A stretch of 29,816 nt of DNA from Klebsormidium nitens (taxonomy: Eukaryota > Streptophyta > Klebsormidiophyceae > Klebsormidiales > Klebsormidiaceae): the NCBI GenBank assembly GCA_000708835.1, contig DF237779.1:1-29816 (forward strand), read 5' to 3'. The position numbers were made by a program, and so were the translations under genes. Of the stretch, positions 1 through 8,506 are shown piece by piece (position 1 is the stretch's first letter; the number at the start of each line of letters is the position of its first letter). The notes beneath the pieces are model-generated. The model was not told the origin of the DNA, made no database searches, and saw only the letters and a list, made by a program, of their open reading frames with translations.

Positions 1-377
1 CCTGCCTGAGAGATTTGCGCAGTTTTTGCGATCAAGAAACTACGATAGTATCGGTTGTACGACTCCATCCATCCCTGTTGTTTTGCCAGGGTCATCAACG
101 GGGTGTATTTATTGCATAGTGTCCCCTTGTTAGTGTATTTTTTCTCCAGCAAGGGGATGAGGCGGTCAATGTCATCGCGGATCCACTCGATGTTGGGCGG
201 CATAACCGTTCCCCTGTTCAGCAGCTTATACATGAAAACCAGGCTCGCCATGTACTGCGTACAAGTCGTTGAGGCCCTTGCGATGCCGTCATTTAGCAGG
301 TTATGACAGAAACTCTCGCCGCATATGACTCTCTTCACGTCATCATCGTTTGCTGGGGCTGACTGGTTTGATGCCAT
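1..377 (-). CDS. Partial unknown protein, C-terminus beyond the window edge
   Basis: Reading the minus strand from the ATG at 377 gives an open frame of 125 codons that reaches base 1 without a stop, so the gene continues outside the window. The product begins MASNQSAPANDDDVKRVICG and is mixed charged and aromatic, with a Lys/Tyr-rich stretch (LEKKYTNKGTLCNKYTPL) and a tyrosine-rich end (YNRYYRSF). I do not recognise the family. It lies on the same strand as, and downstream of, genes A and B and the primase-helicase gene, so it may belong to the same element. The helical, Lys/Tyr-rich character would suit a DNA-binding domain such as the core-binding part of a tyrosine recombinase, but no catalytic residue is visible and this is only a guess. 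Confidence 0.55.
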   Translation of the reverse strand, partial: MASNQSAPANDDDVKRVICGESFCHNLLNDGIARASTTCTQYMASLVFMYKLLNRGTVMPPNIEWIRDDIDRLIPLLEKKYTNKGTLCNKYTPLMTLAKQQGWMESYNRYYRSFLIAKTAQISQA

Positions 378-579
378 GGGGACGATACTCTCCCGTAAGA
401 TATTATTCTCAGAATAATCCGAAGCAAGCGCTCTGGGTGAGGAAGTCCGATTTCATGAGGCCTTATTCCAAGGGGGTATGGGCATCTTTTTCGAGGCGTT
501 CGGACACTTATAAATGAATGAATCTATCAAAGCGCTTTTGGTGTAAAATATCAGCAATTCTATTTACTGTAAATAAACA

Positions 580-1275
580 TTGGAGTATTCTAGAAGACAA
601 GGGACGCAGTTCGCATTTAATAGTGCATTCCGCTTGACAAGTGGACATTTGACGGGGCATGTTTTTGGTTATTGGGAGACAGACTCGGAAAATGCATTAG
701 GGGGAGGCGCTCTGACGCTGACCCCTGGTGCGTTTATAATCATGCCATTGAATATGGAGGATCTGCCCTTCAGAAACAAGAGAAATCGACGATCATTCAA
801 GGTCGTAAAGGCTCTCGATGAAAAGTGCTCGGACCACACCAGCAAGCTAGCTGAGTCGCGGCTCGAGATCGACGCTGAGCGGGGGCGAGTCGTTCAAGCA
901 GGCTGCAGGGCCGGTAGTGCTCTCTACAGGTTGCTCAAGGCGTCTGCCCCAAGATTAGCAGTCCTTCCGTTTACTGCCTTTGTTTTGTTGATGGAGACAA
1001 CGAGGGCCAGCAAACACAAAGAATACGCATACAAGGTCTCTCTCCATGCATTGCCAGAGAATCACAGGCCTGAAGGAATGCGCTTTGAAGGAGCATAACG
1101 GACGAGCGCTACGAAGCTCTCGATCGAAGCATTCGAGGCTATGAATCCACAAGAAAAGCGGAAAAAATCGAAAGCGACGACGACTCCTAGAGCACCTAAC
1201 ATGCCGCCAAAACCTAAGGGCTCCCGACGACGACGCCGAGAATCCCCCATCACAGACGACTACGATTCGTCATGA
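580..1275 (+). pseudogene. Unknown ORF interrupted by one in-frame stop, basic C-terminus
   Basis: A plus-strand frame is open from 577 to a TAA at 1096-1098 and continues in the same frame to a TGA at 1273-1275. The first in-frame ATG is at 742; 580 is a TTG. The middle holds a charged stretch (LAESRLEIDAERGRVVQAG). The part after the stop contains MNPQEKRKKSKATTTP from the ATG at 1141 and an RRRRR cluster, resembling a nucleic-acid-binding tail. The continuous frame on both sides of a single stop suggests a recently broken gene, or two small ORFs. It is convergent with gene B. No family is recognised, and codon evidence for the first part is weak. Confidence 0.3.
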
Positions 1276-1338
1276 GTCGGGCTACTGAGAGATGGTCAAA
1301 TTGGTTCGGACTTACGGACGGGGGACGGAGCATGGGTG

Positions 1339-1815
1339 CTAACCCGAAACATCAATTGCCTTCTGCTTATATAGATAGGCCTGCTTGCATTTGGCAGGGT
1401 TTGCTAGCACCTCGAGCATGGGGACCGTGCCCCGATCTCCATCAAAGATAAAGTGTGCCCCATCGTCAGCCGTCGCATGCTTCTGTTTGCTATGAGTCGT
1501 TCCGCGAGACGGTTGGGTGGATTGCTTGAGTACGTCGCCCCACTGTACGAGAAGGTGGTGTGGATCACGGCACCTGTGAGCTCTAACTCCAGCTCTCTCC
1601 AGGCCAATGCGCACCACTTTGATTAAATCGTGCATGGAGTGCGGGGGGAGGATTCCTTTCAAACCAGCAATCTCACCTAACTTAAGAATCATGCTTGTGG
1701 ATTGCTCCTCTTCGTAGGCTCGTTTAATCCGACCCATCGATTTCTCGAGGCACTCGTTATAGAAGGCTTGAATTTGGTCGGACCTTCGAACGTGTGTATT
1801 AATGACATCTTGCAT
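1339..1815 (-). CDS. Gene B, copy 1: conserved unknown protein of 158 aa
   Basis: I chose the ATG at 1815 rather than the longer upstream frame because the second copy at 17427 begins at the equivalent ATG. The product starts MQDVINTHVRRSDQIQAFYN and has a conserved core with PPHSMHDLIKVV, AGVRAH and DPHHLLVQWGDVL. These are shared with the copy on the other arm of the window (17427-17870). It lies about 90 bp downstream of the stop of gene A on the same strand, and that arrangement is also kept in the second copy, so A and B form a conserved pair. The histidine-rich blocks could bind metal, but I recognise no family and assign no function. This copy is intact. Confidence 0.65.
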   Translation of the reverse strand: MQDVINTHVRRSDQIQAFYNECLEKSMGRIKRAYEEEQSTSMILKLGEIAGLKGILPPHSMHDLIKVVRIGLERAGVRAHRCRDPHHLLVQWGDVLKQSTQPSRGTTHSKQKHATADDGAHFIFDGDRGTVPMLEVLANPAKCKQAYLYKQKAIDVSG

Positions 1816-1907
1816 GGCGTGTTGTCCTACTTTAGGAGGGATCAAAAACTTGGTGCTAAACGAACGCCTCACGCGAGGCCTAGTACTTTCGATGGAAGTT
1901 CTTCATG

Positions 1908-2454
1908 CTACGCTACACCGTGGTATGCCAACGAGCATTTGAACTTGCCGTCGATCTCCTTCTCGAACCCCCGCTCGCGTGCAGTGTCTACTGCTGCCCT
2001 GGCCGCTTTGGCAACCGTCTGGTGTGCATCAAACAGTTCCAGATACGACCGGTACTCCCGTATCAAAGTCGGACCTTTGTGCCGCAACGCCCGGCTCCTC
2101 GTTAATGACAGCGAAGAGCTTGGTGGAGTAAAACGAGAGACCCTTCTGAGCGCGCGCCGAGGAGTCGAGTTCCTGGAGCTCGTCGTCCATGAAGTAGCCG
2201 TGATGCTTTTGAAAGCCTTCCAAAACGCTCGGGTTCTTGACCTGCGCAAAAGTGCACACGCCATCAGTGAAAGGCTCCTGCCAATCATGCACGATGTGCA
2301 AAACCCCTCGAAAATCTTTGCAACTAGGCGGGCAGGGATTTCGTCTTTCATTTCGCTCGGTTGGGCACAGGCGAGGCGCCAGAGGGCGGACTTCGCTTAC
2401 GGATTTTCTCGACTGAGAGCCAACCTCGCCATCCTTGAGCCCTTTTGACCACAT
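1908..2454 (-). pseudogene. Gene A, copy 1: unknown protein with a one-base frameshift
   Basis: The reading frame starts at the ATG at 2454 and gives a convincing protein through FRGVLHIVHDWQEPF, FAQVKNPSVLEGF and GYFMDDELQELDS. It loses sense near 2050-2060. From there a neighbouring frame carries LIREYRSYLELFDAHQ and ends FEKEIDGKFKCSLAYHGVA before the stop at 1908. The other copy (17152-17331) reads continuously across the same point and lacks one T, so copy 1 has a single-base insertion. The C-terminal part is alanine/arginine-rich and probably helical. Gene A lies between the helicase gene and gene B on one strand. Function unknown. Confidence 0.6.
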
Positions 2455-2538
2455 ATCGACCCGATCCGAAGGCAGTGCCGCTATTTACGAATCGGCTCGA
2501 GGGGGGCTCGAGAGGGGAGATGCAAAAGGCTGTACTTG

Positions 2539-2660
2539 GACACCCACAGATAACACAGAGGATCCAAACCTTTTTTCAGAATTGAATTGCAATCTACTAG
2601 GCCTAGGAGAAACCTTTGGGGTTTGCTCGCAATGCGTGTATCTGTGGGTCCTCAGGTCCG
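2539..2660 (+). repeat. MITE-like repeat, left copy (inverse of 8065-8186)
   Basis: About 122 bp match, in inverted orientation, the sequence at 8065-8186 at most positions. Shared blocks include GAGGATCCAAACCTTTTTT and CTACTAGGCCTAGGAGAAAC. Each copy also has its own inverted ends: ACCCACAGATA near 2542 and TATCTGTGGGT near 2639. The unit can therefore be read either as a small non-autonomous transposon with ~11-bp terminal inverted repeats or as one terminal repeat of a 5.65-kb element. Confidence 0.75.
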
Positions 2661-3108
2661 TCTCCATTCTGCCCATGCAGCGAGATGCACCGGCTCGTGT
2701 CGGCGCAAGTGCATAGTGAGGGCCAAAAAGGAGCTCGAAACCTCGCAGCTCGGTCGTCGAAACCGCCCTTTCGTCGCAGTGACAGAGTGCCAACGAAGAG
2801 CTTTGGGGTCGAGTGAGTCTCGTTTGTGTAGCCATGCATCCATTTGCTGGCCGTAGTTGAAAGCACTAGAGGGTTTGGTATGTGAGTCAATGTTGAGCAT
2901 TCGGTAAAATGGCATGCTGTGAATATCGGAATGCTAGATAAAGCCATGTTGATTTCGTAATGCATGTACATGGAAAAACATCGATCAAAAACGTTCTTCA
3001 GATTTACATGAAGACAAGAGCATCGGCCTAGCACTTTGCCGTCGGTGTTGTCACGATCATGGAACCCTATTTACATCTTTGAAGACTGCTTATCTACCAG
3101 GTGCACCT
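2661..3108. other. Intergenic, no gene seen
   Basis: Between the left MITE-like repeat and the helicase stop codon I find no frame with convincing protein character and no repeat shared with the rest of the window. It should contain the 3' end of the primase-helicase transcript. I could not identify a clear polyadenylation signal. Confidence 0.5.
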
Positions 3109-6100
3109 TCAAGTGCGCACGAAGATGCTCTTGATGCGTGGATAGTAGAGCTCGCGTTTGTTGTACACGTTCAGAGGCTTGGCACTCCTCCGGTGACCTT
3201 TGCTCTTCATCCGGTTCATGAGCGCCTCCTTTGTGATTGGCTCATTGGAGAAGGCGCAATAATCCAGGTAGAAGTCGCCCTCCAGAGTCTCGAAGCCAGC
3301 CCCGATCTCGCAGTGCTTGTCCAAAAACTGCTGCAGCTTGTCGCAGTCATCGAAGTAGGCTCCGGTAGCCTCCACGACCTCCGGGGGATCCTCGCCCAGA
3401 CCCTCTCGATAGTACTCGACGGAGGAGCGTGCGAGTAGAGACATCAGCTGCTCGATGACTCCCGGTGCTTTCATCCGTTCCTTGAGGCCGATCACCAGGG
3501 GCCTGTGTGAGGCGTTCGTAGCGACGAACTTGTCGGCCGGCAGGTAGGTGTTCGGGTACCGGAGCACCTTGATGCGACGCCGCGCGTTGTTGCCGTTGGG
3601 GTTGCCGCCCGGGGGGATGAGGGGGAGGTTGTTGGTCTGGATGAAGGTCGTGTGGGTCAGCGTGAATTCCACGTCCTTGGAGTAGAGGTTGCGCGCGACG
3701 GTCTCGCCCCCTCCGTTTAGCGACAGACAGAGCGCCATGTCCACCTGCTGGCCCTCCTCGGTCTCGTCCGAAAACGCGATCCGCTTGTCTTTCAGGGCAA
3801 AGACGTAAGCCGTCGGAGCGCCCTTGGACGGGGGACGCTGTCCCGGAGTCTTGACCACCGCGTCCCTTGACATGGCGCAGAAGTACGCACCCAGGAGAGC
3901 TTTGAGCATCTCCTTCCAGACGCCTTTGCCATTCCCTGCAAAATGCCAGAAAGTATATGTCAGTTCCGCTTGCACATGTTCAGGCTGTTCAGGCTTTTGC
4001 CCAAACTTTCTCATTGGGCAAGAAGGCAACAGAGTACGGACATGTTTCCAGGGGGAGGCATGTTCAGCATGTTCAGGCTTTTAACCAAACTTTCTTATCG
4101 GGCAAAAAGTGACACGTGGCATTTTCAGAATGTTCAAGATGTTCAAGCTGTTCAGGCTTTTGCCCAAAGTTTCTCACCAGAGGAAAAGTGACACGTGGTA
4201 GTTTTAGGTTGTTCAGGATGTTCAGGCTGTTCAGACTTTTACACAAACTTTCTCACGAGGCAGCAAAGAGACGCGTGGCAGTCTGAGGCTGTTCAGGCTG
4301 TTCAGACTTTTGCCCAAACTTTCTCACGAGGCAGCAAAGAGACACGTGGCAGCCTGAGGCTGTTCAGGCTGTTCAGCATGTTCAGGCTTTTGCCCAAACT
4401 TTCTCAACGGGCGAAAAATGACTAGTGGCATTTTCAGAATGTTCAAGATGTTCAAGCTGTTCAGACTTTTACACAAACTTTCTCACGAGCCAAACTCACC
4501 TCCACCACCGACGAGAAAGACGATCATTTCTTCGCACGTGAGCCCATTGATGGCATAAGCGAACACGCGCAGCACCCAGCGGATCAGCACCTCGTTGCTG
4601 TTGAAGATGTCCCGGAGGAACTCCATCGGTACGGGGGATGGAAAGTTCAGCCCCTGAAAAAGGCGGAGAACTCGCGTCATCCACTCCATCAACGTCCATG
4701 AATTTGATGCCCACCTGAGCATGGCGCAGGCTACCTATCGGCGACCCAACCGTTCTAGGACAGGATCGACTTGGTCCATGTTCAATGCCTTTCTTTTTTC
4801 TTATTTGATGTCTTTATAAGGAAAAGAATAGTAGTTAAACACCCCCCTCGATCCACCCCTGGATGATTCGCCGCTGTCGGAGACACTCACCCTGTAGTCG
4901 ACGTCGGTCATGAAGGTGCACAGGTATTGCGGCCTGTGTACGTCGAGCGCCCCCGTCTTCAGCTGCCAGATACCGTTGCGCACGTTGATGATGTGCACGT
5001 CCGTGTTCAGCCGCTGGAACAGGTCCGGAGCGTACATCTCCCCCTGCATGACTTCCATGGTGCTGTTGACCGCCGCCACGTTGTTGTAGTTTCTGAGGCT
5101 CTTGAGCATCGCCAGCAGCTCTGCCGCACGCTCCTTGTCGTCACCCACACCCCTCAGCTGCTCGTGGAGCTCCTCCCGCACGCGCTGGTACACCCGACTG
5201 AGCTGGTGCATGACGACGAAGCGGACGTAGCTTCCGGTGCCGTCCACCTCGAAGCGCTGGCCGTTCCAGAAATGCCATTTGCCGTAGAACCACAACCTGT
5301 ATGAATGACACACATAGATGGTTCAGTTCACGAGGTCTGGAGAAGTTTGCGTAGAAGCCTGAACACCCTGAACATCCTGAACATCTTGAACACCCTGAAA
5401 CTGCCACGTGTCATGGAAACCTTGTCCCTCGAGAAAGTTTGGGCAAAAGCCTGAACAGCCTGAACATCCTAAAACTGCCACGTGTCATGGAAACTTTGTC
5501 TCTCGAGAAACTTTGCGGAAAAGCCTGAACAGCCCGAACATCCTGAACATCCTGAACCTGCCACGTGCAGAGCTGAACTTGGCCCCTTGAGAAAAGTTTG
5601 CGTAAAAGCCTGAACAGCCTGAACATCTTGAACATCCTGAAACTGCCACGTGTCACTTTTCGCCCGATGAGAAAGTTTGGGCAAAAGCTTGAACACCCTG
5701 AACATGGCCGGCGGGCCGCCGAGAAAGATCATAAATTTGTTACAAGTTTGCGCAAAACCCAGAACACCGTGAACACCCTGAAAATGCCACGTGCCACTTT
5801 TTTGCCCCGTGAGAAAGTTTGGGCAAAAGCTTGAACACCCTGAACATATTCGGCGGGCCGACGAGAAAATTCATCTTGTTGAGTTTGCGCAAAACCCTGA
5901 ACACCCTGAACATCCTGAACATCCTGAATGTGTCATGGAAACCTTGCCCCTCGAGAAAGTTTGGGCAAAAGCCTGAACGGCCTGAACATCCTGAACATCC
6001 TCAACTGCCACGTGTCACTTTTTTGACTCTTGAGAAAGTTTGGGCAAAAGCCTGAACACCCTGAACATCCTGAACATCCTGAACGTGTCTTGGAAACCTT

Positions 6101-7975
6101 GTCCCTTGAGAAAGTTTGGGCAAAAGCCTGAACACCCTGAACACGCCATGGAGATCTCTGGAGAGGAGAACTCACCTGCCACACGAGGCGTACATCTGAT
6201 CGACTATGTGGCTGCCCCCCATGTCGCCCTGGAAGGCCCAGTAGTCCGCGAACCGCTTGTCCAGCGTGCGGCAGACGCTGAGATCATCGGGGGCCACCGG
6301 AGCCGTCTCACCGCCTAGCATGCTCTCGAAGCGAGTCAACTTTCCGATCTGCCGCATGGGACGGACCTCCGAGCACTCGCCGCTGCTGCAGTGGTAGAGA
6401 AGAGCGCGGTCCCGCACGAGCACCGCGAAATTGTTGCTCCCGCTGTGGTCGGCTCCATAGGGGCATCGGCGCTCCCCGTCGACTCGGAAGACGTACATCG
6501 AACCGGCAGCGGAGCGTTTCATCTTGTCGAAGCGGGAAGTCGTATCCCCATGCTTTGCGAGGCATGCTTTGATCCGCTCAAGCACGGCCGGTTCAGGAGC
6601 AACCTCTGCCTCTCCGGTGCTCGTCGAGGGCGTTGCAGTCCAGAAGGGGTCGTGCCCAACCGATTCTCTGCGAGAAAGACGTTCTTTCGATTTTGGACGC
6701 AATCAACGAGCTCAGCCCTCTAGGTCGACCCGTTGCCAGAAGGACACCCATAAAAATGCCACCCTGAACATGGCCGGCCACCCATCCCCTGGAACGTCCA
6801 CCTTGACGCTTTTTTGCCTCGTGGAAAAGTTTGGGCAAAAGCCTGAACACCCTGAACATGGCCGGCCACCCTCCCTGGGAAAAAGTCCACCTTGACACTT
6901 TTTTGCCTCGTGAGAAAGTTTGGGCAAAAGCCTGAACACCCTGAACATGGCCGGCCACCCAAATCCCCTGGCAATTCCACCTTGAAACTTTTTTGCCTCG
7001 TGGAAAAGTTTGGGCAAAAGCCTGAACACCCTGAACATGGCCGGCCACCCTCCCTGGGAGAAGTCCACCTTGACGCTTTTTTGCCTTGTGAGAAAGTTTG
7101 GGCAAAAGCCTGAACACCCTGAACAACCCCTCAACAGTGGATGGATTCCTGGACAGGGTTCGAAGCTGTAAGAAAGTTTGCGCAAAATCCTAAACACCCC
7201 TGAACATGCCGTGGATATCTGTGGAGAAGAACTGGATAGTTGAGAACGAGTCCGCGAGACATGGATGCAATCGAGCTCGTGAGAATCTCTCTCACCTGGC
7301 GGCCGCGCCTTCCCCGTTGATGAACGAGATCAGCCACTGGGGCATGGACCGCAGGTTTGACCGGTCGGGCTTGATTTCCTCCAGCCAAGTGTACGCCATC
7401 CGGATGCCGTCTGCGGCAGCATAAGAGCTCGGGGCACAATAGAGCATGCCGCCATCCCCGCGCGTATCGATCCCGACCCTCTGACCCTCTGTCCCTCTGT
7501 CCCCTTGACCCCTCCATTTGAGCTTATTCCTGCTTCCTCCGCTGATCAGCCCTGCGTCCAAGGACGCTTTGAGCGAGAAGAGCAAGTGCATGCCACCGCT
7601 CCCCGTCCGCTCCGTTGGGGTATCGCTCGGCAGGCAGCCGTTCTCCTCGAGCATCTCCTGAAAGGCTGCAGCTCCGTTGTTCTTGAGATCTACATCGACC
7701 GCGTACACATCCGAGGCGGATCCAGTGATCATGGCGAGCGAGTTGTTTCTCGGCTTGACGTACTCTTTTAGGCAGTTGTCCAAGCGACATGCGACCCATC
7801 TCAAGGGCAGACCACGCGGCGTCTTGACCCCCATCGAGTTGACGGAGAGGTCCACGGACATCGTAGGTACCCCCAGGCTGTGGAGGTGGCGCGCTGCATC
7901 CAAGCACGGGTCCTGGACTTCGGCGGCAGGGGCTGAGGGCACCTCTGACGGCTCGTCGGGCTTCTCAACATCCAT
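3109..7975 (-). CDS. Primase-polymerase / D5-like superfamily 3 helicase, five exons
   Basis: Exons are 7296-7975, 6176-6667, 4891-5296, 4500-4653 and 3109-3935. All four introns are GT/AG and the joined frame is 852 aa plus stop. Residues ~20-225 are an AEP Prim-Pol domain with VDVD (D94, D96), GSGGMH (H130) and TRGDGGM. Residues ~227-390 carry a primase zinc motif (CPYGADHSGSNNF ... CSSGEC). A D5_N region follows (WFYGKWHFWNG, VHIINVRNGIWQLKTG). The helicase has Walker A GGGGNGKG, residues 575-582, split by the last intron. It also has a Walker B-like IAFSDE at 630-635, a QTNN sensor and RRRIKV. In the family such proteins prime and unwind viral or mobile-element DNA. All key motifs are intact. 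A GGGACAGA-type microsatellite adds an in-frame insert before GIDTRGDGG. The ATG at 7975 directly follows a good 3' splice site, so upstream exons are likely (see 8345-10527). Confidence 0.88.
3944..4490 (+). repeat. Intron-filling repeat array, plus orientation (~7 units)
   Basis: The last intron of the primase-helicase gene (3936-4499) is almost entirely made of units of about 70-85 bp. The core is CTTTTGCCCAAACTTTCTCA, preceded by two to four 9-bp steps of the type ATGTTCAGG and followed by a segment containing GACACGTGGCA. The units run opposite to those in the two upstream repeat-filled introns. The array is open in several frames, which produces long spurious ORFs. Confidence 0.9.
5335..6145 (-). 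repeat. Intron-filling repeat array, minus orientation (~11 units)
   Basis: The intron at 5297-6175 contains about eleven diverged copies of the same unit as at 3944-4490, in the reverse direction (GAGAAAGTTTGGGCAAAAGC followed by repeats of CCTGAACAT and the CACGTG segment). Two copies carry a different spacer (around 5705 and 5850) with GGCGGGCCG. Only short non-repeat ends remain next to the splice sites. Confidence 0.9.
6765..7205 (-). repeat. Intron-filling repeat array, ~90-bp subtype (5 units)
   Basis: The intron at 6668-7295 holds five units spaced about 89-90 bp (core copies near 6824, 6914, 7003, 7091 and 7172). They share the core of the other arrays but have a spacer containing ATGGCCGGCCACC and GTCCACCTTGAC. 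Similarity between neighbouring units is higher than in the other introns, which suggests a more recent tandem expansion. Confidence 0.9.
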
Positions 7976-8064
7976 CTATACAGCTTGAAAAAACCAGGGT
8001 TCAATTTGCTGCTTCGATGGCATCACTCAAGCCGGCACATCTCATTGGATGGGCAGATTGGGGG

Positions 8065-8186
8065 CGGACCTAGGCACCCACAGATACACGCATTGCGAGC
8101 GAACCCCAAAGGTTTCTCCTAGGCCTAGTAGATTGCAATCCAATTCTAAAAAAAGGTTTGGATCCTCTGTGTAATGCGTGGGTGTC
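8065..8186 (-). repeat. MITE-like repeat, right copy (inverse of 2539-2660)
   Basis: This is the inverted partner of the left copy. Its own ends form CCTAGGCACCCAC (8069 onward) and GTGGGTGTCTAGG (to 8190), a better preserved terminal inverted repeat than in the left copy, with CTAG at both edges. It lies in the putative intron between the exon ending at 8345 and the Prim-Pol exon starting at 7975. Confidence 0.75.
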
Positions 8187-8267
8187 TAGGCTTTGCCTTA
8201 TGACAGTTTTCATCTGGCCCCGAGTCTGTGATCTCACCGAGGGACCACCAAAATATAGGACCGACCT

Positions 8268-8312
8268 GCAGCTTGTTCAACGTGTTCAAGCTTTTGCCAA
8301 GACTTTTTCGCT
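8268..8312 (+). repeat. Single diverged copy of the intron repeat unit
   Basis: One degenerate unit (CTTGTTCAACGTGTTCAAGC then TTTTGCCAAGACTTTTTCGC) lies just downstream, in gene sense, of the putative 5' splice site at 8344. It shows that the repeat family also occupies this intron, although it did not expand here. Confidence 0.7.
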
Positions 8313-8344
8313 ATTGCGGGTCCAGAGGAGTTTTTCCTGCTCAC

Positions 8345-8506
8345 ATGATCCGGCAAGGGTGCTGTAGGCACTTCGACCTCTTGCTCTGTGCCCATAGCCA
8401 CGGGCGGTGTGACTTCCCTCAGCGGATGATCCGGCAAGGGTGCTGTAGGCACTTCGACCTCTTGCTCTGTGCCCATAGCCACGGGCGGTGTGACTTCCCT
8501 CAGCGG
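8345..8506 (-). repeat. Perfect 81-bp tandem duplication inside an exon
   Basis: Two identical 81-bp units (8345-8425 and 8426-8506) encode the same 27 residues twice, including LREVTPPVAMG and EVEVPTAPLPDH. In gene sense the second unit ends exactly at the 5' splice site, so the 171-nt exon is nine bases plus two units. Absence of differences implies a recent event. Confidence 0.95.

Noticed and set aside
1702-2448. 248-codon plus-strand ORF
   Set aside because: It is the shadow of genes A and B on the other strand; both have homologous second copies in the minus-strand reading.
6593-7197. Long overlapping ORFs (up to 177 codons) rich in MFRVFRLLPKLSH-like strings
   Set aside because: They are translations of the intron repeat arrays, open in several frames because units lack stops; they lie between confirmed splice sites.
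3944-7205. CRISPR-like regular repeat arrays
   Set aside because: Units diverge, spacers are also repetitive, the setting is eukaryotic introns and no cas gene is present.
2539-8186. A complete virophage or polinton-like virus bounded by terminal inverted repeats
   Set aside because: No capsid, penton, packaging ATPase or protease gene is visible; only a primase-helicase lies between the repeats.
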